From contig OX421492.1 in assembly GCA_949126835.1 (NCBI GenBank), positions 41,951,498 to 42,015,497 of the forward strand: a stretch of 64,000 nt of DNA. The letters are read 5' to 3'. The notes beneath the pieces were generated by a model. The model saw only the letters and a program-made list of their open reading frames with translations, made no database searches and was not told where the DNA came from. Positions 24,239-36,253 of the stretch are shown piece after piece (the stretch's first letter is position 1; the number at the start of each line of letters is the position of its first letter). The translations under genes were made by a program, and so were the position numbers. The DNA comes from Anisus vortex. Its lineage: Eukaryota; Mollusca; Gastropoda; Planorbidae.

Positions 24239-25501
24239 TAAAATACTTTGTTCTATCTATCAATATCTAGTTCTTTTTGAATTTTTTGTATACAATAATA
24301 CAATTAAATCTGCTACCAGTTTAGACATTTTACTTCAAATCAAATTCTTAGCACTTCTGTCATTTTAATAGTTTTTATTTTTCTTCTCCACTAAATTTGA
24401 TTTTTCATATTCAAAGCTTACTGCATCTGGATCAATGAATTATTTGTAACTCTCAGTACAATTTAAAAAAAAATAAATGGTCCAAATTATTTTTTTTTAT
24501 AAATAATTTCAGTACTTATAGATAATATCAATGTAGCTTTATGGTTGATTCTTTTTGTGTGTATTTTTAATCAACATGGGGCACATTGATTTTTTTAAAT
24601 AGTTTTTGTATCTGATGAAATTTATTAAATTAAAGGTGTTAATGTTTTGTAGTATAAGTTTTTTTATGAATTATAGTCTTTTATACCAAGTACAATTGTA
24701 GATTTTTTTGTTTGTTTTTTAAGAGGCAGAGCTATAGTCAATATTAGTGTTGTTTTTAATTGTGCGTATTTTCTTCCAATGGCTTTGAGAGGCTTAAGAT
24801 TACATTGTGATTGTGTACTAATATCTCGGCAAAGCATTACCATTTACAAAGAAACAAAACATGACAGCTTTGGCTGATTGTATATTTAAATTTCTGTACA
24901 TTTGCTACTAATGCACCATGCTAGACCTTACAACTTGACTTTATTGGATACTGACATTTTAAAATTTCACTCTAAAACTTTGTAATGATTTGTGTTTTTA
25001 TGTCTTAATGTAATTGAAGAACAATAATTATTTGTTACTGTAACATTAGTATTTAAAATAGTTTTTTCACCTTATATACTATGATAAAAACTTAATGAAT
25101 TTTTTAAAATTATAGATGAAATTTTCTCAGATTCTGTCTTGAAATATTTTCTCTTTGCATCACAAGAAAAAGTTAAAATGCTTTTTGAAATTGAATAATA
25201 TGTCCTTACTTTATACTAATGGCAATATATTTATATAATATTTATATTGACTAGGTCTGATTCAGTGGGGTTTAATTAAACCTTGAGGGTCTGAGATATG
25301 CATGGCATCAAAAGTAAAGCAAGTTGTTAACCGAGGAACTTAAGCACACATAACAATGTGTAGTATTAAAGATGTCCAATGTTTTTCTGCTGTTTTCTTT
25401 TGCAGCATTAGCATAATGTTGCCATATTTACACTAATCCTAACAAAATATTCATTGCAAATGTAAATAAAGGTAGTTCTCAAAGACTCTACAAGCATAAT
25501 G
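24239..25501. other. Intergenic; nothing recognised
   Basis: Very AT-rich, without convincing exons or repeats, up to the point where segmental copy A begins. Confidence 0.5.
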
Positions 25502-26329
25502 TTTTCTTTTGATAATATTTTTTTTCTACTCATTTCATGTGGCTCTTTTCTTATGACTCATTTCATGTGAGTCTTTTCTTATGACTCATTTCATGTGACT
25601 AATTTCATGTGACTAATTTCATACTCTTGTTTAATATATTGCTATTATATTTCAGCTAGAGTGTATGTGTCAATGAGAAAAAACAAATTGTATTCTAGAT
25701 AACAGTGGCACCCAATACTAAAGATGTAATTATTAACATTATCATTTTTTTTAATGACATTCAGTTTTTATTATTAAACATATATTTATTTCACATTGTT
25801 TTTTATTTGGTCTATTTTTTAGAAATGTTTAATTTTTTTACTTTATTGATTACAACAATGTACGTAATGTACACAAACTATAGACAGGTAAAGCAAAGAC
25901 ATTTTTATTAACTAATTGTAACTAATATTAGATTTGTACCATATTCTGCATCTTTTGTCTGGAACCCATTTTACTTCATATTCATTACAAGTACAAAATA
26001 AATCAGATCTAACTAAAAGTAAACCACTAAATGTAATTAGATTTTAACAATGATAATTAAAAGCACATAGAAAAAAGTAGTATGTAAACTATTAAATGAT
26101 TACTATTTCAACTTATAAAATAAAAAGCAATGAGACAAAATCACTTTAAATTTCCCAATGCTAAGACTGAATCATGTAAGCTTTCTTTCATTTAATGTGG
26201 CATTCAGGCATAGAAAAGGTTGCCTGAAGTAATAGGGAAAACCAACAACTTCACTTATCAAGACTCTTATCAAAATGCAAGACCAGGCTTAACTAATATT
26301 GCTATGTATAATGATATTGTTTCTTGTAA

Positions 26330-26440
26330 GGGACAACAGTAAGGTTTAGCTATGCTGAAAGACGGAATTTATGTAATCAAGTCAATTTTCCATTCATTTG
26401 GATCAATAAAGCAATCTTATCTTATCTTATCTTAAAATAT
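26330..26440 (+). mobile_element. Possible retroelement 3' end with (CTTAT)n tail
   Basis: GGATCAATAAAGCAATCTTA followed by repeated TCTTA units looks like the 3' tail of a non-LTR element. It lies in the ~460-bp block missing from copy B, so it may mark an insertion after the duplication. No coding part was recognised. Confidence 0.3.
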
Positions 26441-28019
26441 TACTAGCAAGACTACATCTTACAGTGTATGCTGAGTACAATCCAGCTCTTCTGTAGAGAC
26501 ATCCTTCAATTATTATGTTTTATTTTCAAGATTTAATTGTGTAACATCAGTAAAGACAATCTGAGGACCCGTAGTATTACAGCTATGTTTTGATCTAAAT
26601 TCTGTCATTATGATTAAACTAACACATATTCATTTGTTAAAAACATCATTTAATTTGTTTGTAATATATACATAAAGTAATAGACAGTGTAGGACTATGT
26701 ACAAAATAGATATAATAATAGGAATAGTAGGCCACCTGCATAAACAATAATGCTCAAAATAATTTTATAATAAAACAATATATGGGAAACTGAAATTATT
26801 TTTTTACTTAAGTCAATAAACTGGGTCTCTCTAATGTAAAAACTATTCGTGTTTATTACATTGACATAAAAGAAATGGTAATATATTCTACACCTCTTTA
26901 TGAAATCATTCAAGCAATTTATTTTTTAAATGACATTATAAAGATATTTTTTTTAATTTTCAGACAAGCTCAACATGTTTAGCCTCCCTTGTTTTATTTG
27001 AAATATTGACCCGTTTATTTAGCTCATATAAATCATTAAAGAAAATACAATGAGTAACTAAAAAACTACAAGAAAATCAGGGGACCTAATTTATAAATGT
27101 ATAAATTACATCAGTAGTCTCCCTTACCCTCTTAGTTGTATTCACTGGTTGTATTCCTTCAAGTTTGTAATCAAGGGACCTAATTTATAAAACTTTATAA
27201 TTTCAACAGTAATCCCCCTTACCCCTTTAGTCTTTCTTCTAAAAGTTTGTTTGTGGCACATTGTTGAGATTCAATCGATTAATTATTATTTGACCCAGTA
27301 TTCCATATTTATGTTAAGTCATTGGTGCATTATAAAAGTTGTTTTATACTTATAAATTAATTAATAAATTTTGTTGCGATGTGTTTTTGTATTTTTTTTA
27401 AATAGTTTATGAACATAAACATTTTAAAGTAATTTACCGGAAAGTGAATAATGTTAGTTTAAATTACAAAACGAAGCGACTGAAAACACAACCACATAAT
27501 ATTAATAATATGTAAACAAATATGGTTATAGTCTTAATCTTAAGAAATAAATAATTTTTTGCGTTATTTTTCTAAGTCATCATCCTCTTTTATTACTATT
27601 AATTGTATTTTTTTTTTTAAAAGGTTCAGTTTCACCATAAGCTTTTAACACATGAATAACTTAAGATGAAGTTTTTGTATGAGGCCGCAGTGGCAAGCCG
27701 TTTGCAATCCGATTTGTCAATACTTAAAAGAAACAGTTACATGCAAAAGGTCTTCATTAAACAGTCAATACAAATGATTGCTGACATATCACATTTCTTT
27801 ATAAACAATTTTTGAGAAAAGAAAAAGGTGTGACTAAATTCTTGTATTATTATGACGTAGTCAAAAATCAAAGGGAAAAAAACAGGCAAAAAGGAATCAA
27901 GCTTACTCTTTTTCTTATGGAGTAAAAAAATTGCATCACAAGTATTTCCTATTAGGACCAAAGTTATCGACTTAAAACTTCTGGACCCAAAAAACACCTC
28001 TGTACACAAGGGCCTCAAA

Positions 28020-28440
28020 GACTGGCGAAGTAACCGCCGATACGATCATTAAGATTAGACCGGCGGGCAAACGCGGGGTAAAGCTCCCTTTGCGGGTCCG
28101 AGGCCCATGGAACTGCCGGGTGTAAACAATGGACGCAGCAATCCCGTCTCACGAACTAACCGCGTGTCTGGATGCCTGTACCCAGTGCCCTCACATAGGG
28201 AAGGGGGCATATGCCCCAGGGCGACACTTCCAGGGAGGCGGCTAATGTAGTCTAAATATAGCAAATATAGCACTAAACAAGCAGTTACAGTATGCAAGGG
28301 GGCGGCGCTGAAACTTTTGCCCTGGGGCGCTACATAAGCTTGTAAAGGCAATGCCTGTACCTATAGTAAAGAATTTGTGTTACCGGGTCACATTGCAGGT
28401 AGGGCCTATAGGCCTACGGGAGGGCCACCACGATAATGAT
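28020..28440. other. GC-rich island in copy A
   Basis: Much richer in G+C than its surroundings, with a 98-codon - strand frame (28055-28351) that recurs in copy B. Phrases such as GGGGGCGGCGCTGAAAC and CCCTGGGGCGC are reminiscent of non-autonomous DNA elements, but no ends could be fixed. No product is claimed. Confidence 0.4.
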
Positions 28441-28974
28441 CCTAGAGGAATTCGCATTTGAATTATAAGGTGGACTGAGGAAACCGTAGTATATTACATA
28501 GAGCCTTTGGCTCGTCCGTTTTTTTAGAGGCTTATAAATTCGGACCAAAAAAAAAAAACTATGTTGGATCATATTTAAATTGATCCCTTTATAATCTATT
28601 AAGGGATCTAACAGTCTCTCAAACTTAGGCCTATACTCGTGAATGTTCTAGTTAAATGTCTTTTCTTTCCCTAATGCAGACAAGTGAGTTTCTACTGTTA
28701 AGAGTTTTTTGTAATGGTGCTGTTTCTTTTATAACGTTAAAAAGAAAAGAAATTTGGAGATAGGGGCCTACATTACGCAATGTGGATGCCAGATGTTGGC
28801 ACTGGTAGCGGTGTCCAAGAAGCTCTCTTGCAGTTGTCTTGAATCAAGGGCGCTTTCTACAATTTAGGAACATAATCCCTAGGCACAGAAGAAATCCGGA
28901 AAAAAAAAAGAAAAAATTGATATTGACCTGTCACTTAAAAGCGAAATGGGACATTTTCTACATATTTATCACTT

Positions 28975-30358
28975 TGGTCCATTTTGGTCGTAACATAGGC
29001 TTCTATATATTCATTGGTAGTAACATAGGCTTATAGATTCATTGGTAGTAACATAGGCTTATAGATTCATTGGTAGTAATATAGGCTTATAGATTCATTG
29101 GTAGTAACATAAGCTTATAGATTCATTGGTAGTAACATAGACTTATAGATTCATTGGTAGTAACATAGGCTAATAGATTCATTGGTAGTAACATAAGCTT
29201 ATAAATTCATTGGTTGTAACATAGGCTTATAGATTCATTGGTAGTAACATAAGCTTATAGATTCATTGGTAGTAACATAAGCTTATAGATTCATTGGTAG
29301 TAACATAGGCTAATAGATTCATTGGAAGTAACAAAAGCTTATAGATTCATTGGTAGTAACATAAGCTTATAAATTCATTGGTTGTAACATAAGCTTATAG
29401 ATTCATTGGTAGTAACATAGGCTTATAGATTCATTGGTAGTAACATAGGCTTATAGATTCATTGGTAGTAACATAAGCTTATAAATTCATTGGTAGTAAA
29501 ATAAGCTTATAAATTCATTGGTTGTAACATAGGCTTATATATTCATTGGTAGTAACATAAGCTTATAGATTCATTAATAGTAACATAGGCTTATATATTC
29601 ATTGGTAGTAACATAAGCTTATAGATTCATTGGTAGTAACATAAGCTTATAGATTCATTGGTAGTAACATAGGCTTATATATTCATTGGTAGTAACATAA
29701 GCTTATAAATTCATTGGTTGTAACAAAGGGTTATATATTCATTGGTAGTAACATAAGCTTATAGATTCATTGGTTGTAACATAGGCTTTTAAATTCATTG
29801 GTAGTAACATAGGCTTATAGATTCATTGGTAGTAACATAGGCTTATAGATTCATTGGTAGTAATATAGGCTTATAGATTCATTGGTAGTAACATAGGCTT
29901 ATATATTCATTGGTAGTAACATAAGCTTATAGATTCATTGGTAGTAACATAAGCTTATAAATTCATTGGTGGTAACATAGACTTATATATTCATTGGTCG
30001 TAACATAGGCTTATATATTTATTGGTCCTAACATAGGCTTATAGATTCATTGGTCGTAACTTAGGCTTATAGATTCATTGGTCGTAACAAAGGCTTATAT
30101 ATTCATTGGTCGTAACATAGGCTTATAGATTCATTGGTTGTAACATAGGCTTATAGATTCATTGGTCGTAACATAGGCTTATAGATTCATTGGTCGTAAC
30201 ATAGGCTTATATATTCATTGGTCGTAACATAGGCTTATATATTCATTGGTCGTAACATAGGCTCATAGATTCATTGGTCGTAACATAGGCTTATATATTC
30301 ATTGGTCGTAAATAGGCTTATATATTCATTGGTCGTAACATAGGCTAATAGATTCATT
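28975..30358. repeat. 28-bp minisatellite, copy A (about 49 units)
   Basis: The unit begins ATTCATTGGTAGTAACATAG and closes GCTTATAG. Variants (GGTCGT, GGTTGT, AAGCTT) cluster, with GGTCGT units on the right side. Every unit has ATTGG, the reverse of a CCAAT box. The copy B array at 59943-60708 has only about 27 units. Confidence 0.95.
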
Positions 30359-30436
30359 AAGAAATGTGAAAATTAGACATTACGGTGATGGGGAGAAAGT
30401 GAGACTGGGAGAAGAGAGATTGAAATATAAATGAAG

Positions 30437-31945
30437 ACGGTATTGTGTGGGCCAAGTCTATATTGTGTGGGCAAGTCTATATTGTGTGCGCCAAGTCTAT
30501 ATTGTGTGGGCCAAGTCTATATTGTGTGCGCCAAGTCTATATTGTGTGGGCCAAGTCTGTAATGTGTGGGCCAAGTCTGTATTGTGTGGGCCAAGACTTT
30601 ATTGTGTAGGCCAAGTCTATATTGCGTAGGCCAAGACGGTATTGTGTGGGCCAAGTCTATATTGTGTGGGCCAAGTTTATATTGTGTGCGCCAAGTCTAT
30701 ATTGCGTGGGCCAAGACTGTATTGTGTGGGCCAAGTCTATATTGTGTGGGCAAGTCTATATTGTGTGCGCCAAGTCTATATTGTGTGGGCCAAGTCTATA
30801 TTGTGTGGGCCAAGTCTATATTGTGTGCGCCAAGTCTATATTGTGTGCGCCAAGTCTATATTGTGTGGGCCAAGTCTATATTGTGTGGGCCAAGTCTATA
30901 TTGCGTGGGCTAAGACTGTATTGTGTGGGACAAGTTTGTATTGTGTGGGCCAAGTCTGTAATGTGTGGGCCAAGTCTATTTTGTGTGGGCCAAGACTTTA
31001 TTGTGTGGACCAAGTCTATATTGCGTAGGCCAAGACGGTATTGTGTGGACCAAGTCTATATTGTGTGGGCCAAGTTTATATTGTGTGCGCCAAGTCTATA
31101 TTGCGTGGGCCAAGACTGTATTGTGTGGGTTAAGTTTTTATTGTTTGGGCCAAGTCTTTATTGTGTGGGCCAAGTCTATATTGTGTAGGCCAAGTCTATG
31201 TTGTGTGGGCCAAGTCTGTATTGTCTGGCTCAAGTCTGTATTGTGTGGGCCAAGTCTGTGTTGCGTGGGCCAAGACTGTCGGCTATTGTGTGGGCCAAGA
31301 CTGTATTGTGCGGGCCAAGTTTGTATTGAGTGGGCTTAGTCTGTAGGCTATTGTGTGGGCTAAGACTGTATTGTGCGGGCCAAGACTGTATTTTGTGGGC
31401 CAAGACTGTATCTTGTGGTCCAAGTCTGTGTTGCGTGGGCCAAGAATGTATTTTGTGGGCCAAGTCTGGGTTGTGTGTGCCAAGTCTGGGTTGTGTGGGC
31501 CAAGGCTGTGTTGCGTAGGCCAAGACTTTTTTGGGGCCAAGACTGTATTTTGTGGGCCAAGTCTGGGTTGTGTGGGCCAAGGCTGTGTTGCGTGGGCCAA
31601 GACTGTATTTTGTGGGCCAAGACTGTATTTTGTGGGCCAAGACTGTATTTTGTGGTCCAAGTCTGTGTTGCGTGGGCCAAGAATGTATTTTGTGGGCCAA
31701 TCTGGGTTGTGTGGGCCAAGTCTGGGTTGTGTGGGCCAAGGCTGTGTTGCGTAGGCCAAGACTATTTTGTGGGCCAAGACTGTATTTTGTGGGCAAAGTC
31801 GGGGTTGTGTGGGCCAAGGCTGTGTTGCGTGGGCCAAGACTGTATTTTGTGGGCCAAGACTGTATTTTGTGGGCCAAGTCTGGGTTGTGTGGGCCAAGGC
31901 TGTGTTGTGTGGGCCAAGACTGTATTTTGTGGGCCAAGTCTGGCT
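30437..31945. repeat. 20-bp minisatellite, copy A (about 75 units)
   Basis: The unit is ATTGTGTGGGCCAAGTCTAT. The left half is dominated by CTATATTGTGTG and the right half by CTGTATTTTGTG and CTGGGTTGTGTG variants. Long open frames on both strands (VGQVYIVWAKS on +, GPQNTVLAHKI on -) exist because the unit happens to lack stops in several frames. Not supported as genes. Confidence 0.95.
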
Positions 31946-32139
31946 AGATAAACATCCCTGTAATACTTTGCTCTAATCAAAGCCTATATCTCTCTCCTAG
32001 ATTTAAATTAAACGCATTCTATAAACTCTTTTTTTTTGCTTATTGGTTTTTAATAGGTCGCCTACACTTTTAGGATGTTGTTACTATAACTACGGACCAC
32101 TTTCACAGATTTGGTAGATATGACCTTAGACTCAACATA

Positions 32140-32397
32140 TAGTAAAGTTAAGTGCCCGTCGGACCGAATCGATCCATAGGTCCGGTTAAGCAGCGTTCAC
32201 CTAGCATACTAGGTGATTGTGTGGCCAGCACTATGCCCATCCGCCTTTATTTTACCCCAACTAAGGTCATGTACCCATCAGAGCTGGGTAGACTCAGGGG
32301 CACCCTACAGACCCGGGAAAAAATCCTAGTCTGCACCAGGATTCAAACCCGTGTCTTTCGGTACGCCAGCCGAACGCGCTGCCGCACGGCCACCGTC
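32140..32397 (-). mobile_element. SINE copy in duplication copy A
   Basis: Same family as 10003-10273. Relative to its duplicate at 62509-62785 it lacks ~20 bases between GCGTTCACC and the TAGCATACTAGG block. Confidence 0.85.
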
Positions 32398-32743
32398 CTC
32401 CCACTCAACATATTATGGGGCTGTGAAAATTTGGAGTTTTTTTATGTTTTTAAAGTTTATTTGCTCGGTTTCATCCATACGTTTATCTATTACACAGGGC
32501 CGTATTTCGGATGTGGGGGTCCTGTTCCCAAATTTATGTGGGGGCCTCTCGTGACATCACCCTGTCTTCCACGTACCTCAGAAAATTCATGTTGAATTCT
32601 GTAAAATCATACATTTTATGTTGCGCTTAGCTTGGTAGGACTGGCGCGCTTACAATTGTAGGAGAATAAATAAATGAATTTATTTTACATTTTCAACTAA
32701 AGAAAGGGAATGCCACTAAAAAATAATTTTGGGGTGTGTGGGG

Positions 32744-34707
32744 CAGTGGTGTAGCCGGGGGAGGGGGGGCAGGGGGAGAGGCTATGACCATTTTCGAAAA
32801 TAAAGGGCCTTTTCGGGGGAAAAAAAAATTAATTAATAATTATAACAAGCCACGAAGTACAATTTATGCTGTTTCTATTTTTTTTAAATTTAAATTGCAT
32901 TTCAACAATTTATTTATTACATTTTGAATCATTCCACTTGCCAACAGCGTGAAAGTCAAACTGATTAACCATATTATTTTTATAAGACAATTTATTTAGT
33001 GCCGTAGTAAGACCAAGACCAAAAGAAAAGGAGCGTCATAGAGAGAATCATTAAAGCGTTTTATATTTAATACAAAATTAACCTGTTTGTTATTATTGGC
33101 TTTTTTTAAAAATCCATTTAAAGCAAATACACAATTTTATTATTCAACTTACACATTATCTAATAGTTATCAACATTTGAATTTAGTTGTTAAGTAATTA
33201 TTCTAGTAAAAGATATAAAGTCTGATTAATCTAAAAATGTACGCTAACATATTATTTTAACTCGAAGGGAACATTAACCGAACGTATTGCAATTTAGAGG
33301 AAGAGATACTTAATAATTATACAAACTGAGTAGTTATTTTAATGTTTAACAAGAAAACCATAAAACGAAGTTTTTATTATACTCCCTTTATTTGCAAACT
33401 AAGTTTACCATCATGTAATTAAAGCATTGATTGACTACTGGAAATAAAACGTACAGAAAAATATCTTTGTCGCAAATCTCAAAAATATCTCCTTACTCCG
33501 TATGAATTGTTCTAAAAATAATCTTAGCGCATAATTTTTTTTTCTAGCTTTGCGCCGAAAAAGTATAAAAAGTTGCACAGGCATTTTTAAAGTGAGACCA
33601 AAATTTTACTTATACTTTCCTTTTAAGAAATGAATATTGTCATAAGTATAGTATAATTAATTTGTTTTAACTGAAAATTTGATAGAATGTATTGTTAGTC
33701 GGGGCAAGTCTGCTGTCCGAATTTCAGCTCGATTGGGCCACGGAAAGTGGTAGAAAAATTGAAGCCAATTCTTGCACGATGATTTCAACCATCGATGATT
33801 ACAACCACCCAGACAGAAATTACAACTTAAAATAAAGGGAGTAATAATAAAAAATGTACATGTACATTCTTTAGTCATAGCATAGAATATTTATATAATT
33901 TTCAACTATCTTGTGTAATTTGATCATTTTAGAGCTATAAATTGTAAGCCATTAATGTTTTTAAAGGAAACAAACAGAAACATATTAGAAATATTAATGC
34001 AAAGAAAAAGGGTTAATTATCTCCCTGTGATTAAATTCTCCAAATTTGATGCTAGTGATACCAATCGAGTTAATTGTTTTAATATAACTAGTGTACTTCT
34101 GAAAATGCTCATCTATCTTAATTTGCCTTAAATTAGGGAAAGAGTTAAATGTTTTGAAATTGATGCCCAGTTTCAATGCAAATACATTGCAGTTGCCCAA
34201 CACTTCAAGTGCTTTTGGACCCAGTCTTGTAAATGGAAGTTTAGACTTGGCCCACACATTACAGACTTGGCCCACGCCATGCAGCACCCACTAATTATTC
34301 TGACATACGTTGTTTTCACTTGCATTAAACAATATTCTTGGAGGTCTTTTGCGTGCCACTAAAAATCTTTCTGCGTGCCAAATCTGGCACGCGTGCTTTA
34401 GGTTGCCGACCCCTGCTATAGAGCATTCGCGTTGATTCTATAAATACTTTTCGATACTAGATGTTAATCCCGAAAATGAGCAGTAGATTTTGCAGAAATT
34501 CCCATCATTATTAGCTGCTAGAAAAAGAATCGTGAATGGTTTTATTAAATAAAAACTGCACTATTTTACAGTGTGTGTATCCTGGGGCACGGGGTTTTCT
34601 TATAACACTTGATAAGTACGAATTCTTAGTCTGGAAAAATTGCTAAATGTGGGGCCTTCTTCTTAAAATTTCGCTCCCCCTAGCGTCAAAACCTGGCTAC
34701 GCCACTG
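32744..34707. mobile_element. hAT element with exact 8-bp target duplication
   Basis: Starts CAGTGGTGTAGCC and ends GGCTACGCCACTG, near-perfect inverted ends, flanked by GTGTGGGG on both sides (32736-32743 and 34708-34715). An 8-bp duplication with CAGTG ends fits the hAT superfamily. The interior holds a second hAT-derived segment (~32930-34415), so the element is composite. Its left part recurs at 63131-64000 in copy B. Confidence 0.85.
32930..34415 (-). mobile_element. Inner hAT segment with transposase remnant and satellite units
   Basis: Related, in reverse, to the hAT at 40515-41864. The right boundary GGTTGCCGACCCCTG (to 34415) and the AACAGCGTGAAAG block near the left match, but the left inverted repeat is gone. 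A - strand remnant frame (33994-34287) contains NVFALKLGINFK, like the NGFALKLDISCR part of the other element. Two units of the 20-bp satellite sit inside it at 34238-34277. Confidence 0.75.
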
Positions 34708-34775
34708 GTGTGGGGGCCCCTTTTGTGTGGGTGTTCCTGTTTCAATGGAACATGTTGAACATGCCTAAATAAATA

Positions 34776-35062
34776 GTAAAAGTAAAGTATCCGTCGGAAG
34801 AAGTTTATCCATAGGGCCGGTGTAGCAGCGTTCACCAGTTTCTGTGGCCTCGGCATACTAGGTGATTGTGTGGCCAGCACTATGCACAGCCGCCTTTACT
34901 TTACCCAACTAAGTAACCCAACTAAGGTCAGGTACCCATCAGAGCTGGGTAGACTCAGGGACACCCTCGAGACCCGGAAAAAAATCCTAGCCTGCACCAG
35001 GATTCGAACCCGGGACCTTCGGTAATTCAGTCGAACGCGCTGCCGCACGGCCACCGTGCCCT
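34776..35062 (-). mobile_element. Best-preserved SINE copy
   Basis: On the - strand: head GGGCACGGTGGCCGTGCGGC with A-box TGGCCGTGCGG and B-box GGGTTCGAATCC, then a body with GGGTGTCCCTGAGTCTACCC and CAGCTCTGATGGGTACCTGA, and a GATACTTTACTTTTACT tail. About 285 bp. A 16-bp block near AACTAAGGTCAGG is partly duplicated. Confidence 0.88.
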
Positions 35063-35086
35063 ATTTAAATAAGCCACTGCTATTAC

Positions 35087-35468
35087 CAATCTATGTATGC
35101 CTATCTGTACGCTTGTCAATCTACCTGTCTAAGTCGAGCCAATCTATGTATCTGTACGCTTGTCAATCTACCTGTCTAAGTCGAGCCAATCTATGTATCT
35201 GTACGCTTGTCAATCTACCTGTCTAAGTCGAGCCAATCTATGTATCTGTACGCTTGTAAATCTACCTGTCTAAGTCGAGCCAATCTATGTATCTGTAAGC
35301 TTGTCAATCTACCTGTCTAAGTCGAGCCAATCTATGTATCTGTACGCTTGTCAATCTACCTGTCTAAGTCGAGCCAATCTATGTATCTGTACGCTTGTCA
35401 ATCTACCTGTCTAAGTCGAGCCAATCTATGTATCTGTACGCTTGTCAATCTTCCTGTCTAAGTCGAGT
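35087..35468. repeat. 47-bp minisatellite, about eight units
   Basis: The unit begins TCTACCTGTCTAAGTCGAGC and contains CAATCTATGTATCTGTACGC. Copies are almost identical. Confidence 0.95.
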
Positions 35469-35757
35469 ACCTAAATTGAATTGTAGCTACGTACTCTGTT
35501 ATCTTAATAATATGTGTACATTATTTGTATAAATCAACCAAATCCGTCTATGAATATATTTAAAATGACTCTGTCTATATATTTTTGTGAAAGTATTATT
35601 CTACCTATACACTCTAGAGTTGGATGTGTGGTGGAAGTCTTGAGGTCATCCCTTGCTCTCACGTTGGTCATCTTTATCGGCCATCATTTCCTTACAGTTG
35701 GGGAGCGGAGAAAGATACATTGATACGAAACTGTTTACGTATAGCCGAAGCCTGGCT

Positions 35758-36253
35758 TAGAGGCCAACCGAAACCACATTTTTCTTTTCGGCCGAAAATT
35801 AAACCATACTGGAAGTTATAAATTGACTTTCGGTCGAAACCGAAACTGAAAGTTTAACTACACATTTGTCAGAAACCGAAAGATAAACCGAAACTGCGAA
35901 ACAAAAGATTTTTCAAAAGACTGCACATTTTTGTGTAACATTAACTAGTTTATGGGTACTTTATTTAGTTAAACCATTCTTTGGGGTGATTAAATAATCT
36001 CCATTGATGCTGAACACTTCTAACAGACAAACAGACCGATAGACGTAGGGTTGCCAGATACTTGGACTTCAAAAGGAAGACATAGAGAGGCAAAGAGGAA
36101 GAAATATTTAGTGTTTCATTTCAATCTTCCATAATCAGTTCAGTTCTATTACAATAGCAGCCAATAATTGTATAGACTATTAGTAAAACTGATCTAACAT
36201 TTTATTTAATGTAATCAATGTATAACTTTCGGCATGGTTTCGGTCGGCCTCTA
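35758..36253. mobile_element. Inverted-repeat MITE with ACCGAAAC subterminal motifs
   Basis: The ends TAGAGGCCAACCGAAACC and GGTTTCGGTCGGCCTCTA pair over 18 bp with one mismatch. Several further CCGAAA motifs occur within the first ~140 bp, as expected of transposase-binding subterminal repeats. The outermost TA on both sides could be a Tc1/mariner-type target duplication. No matching 8-bp duplication was seen. Confidence 0.65.

Larger units (their letters stand above)
25502..33617. repeat. Segmental duplication, copy A
   Basis: From CTACTCATTTCATGTG at ~25531 onward this region matches 55214-64000 in the same order and orientation. Shared parts include a unique block (25640-26330), a GC-rich island (28020-28440), the 28-bp and 20-bp arrays, a SINE, and the start of an hAT element. 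Copy A has ~460 bp (about 26330-26800) and ~160 bp (about 28877-29035) that copy B lacks. It has only a few 14/15-bp units and a single 46-bp unit where copy B has long arrays. The match is still continuing where the window ends. Confidence 0.93.

Noticed and set aside
28055..28351. 98-codon - strand frame in the GC-rich island, recurring in copy B
   Set aside because: Indels between copies change its length (98 against 127 codons) and no domain is recognised; more likely part of a mobile element.
30437..31951. Several long overlapping open frames on both strands (VGQVYIVWAKS, GPQNTVLAHKI repeats), also in copy B
   Set aside because: They follow directly from a stop-poor 20-bp unit and exist in many frames at once; no splice, start-context or homology support.
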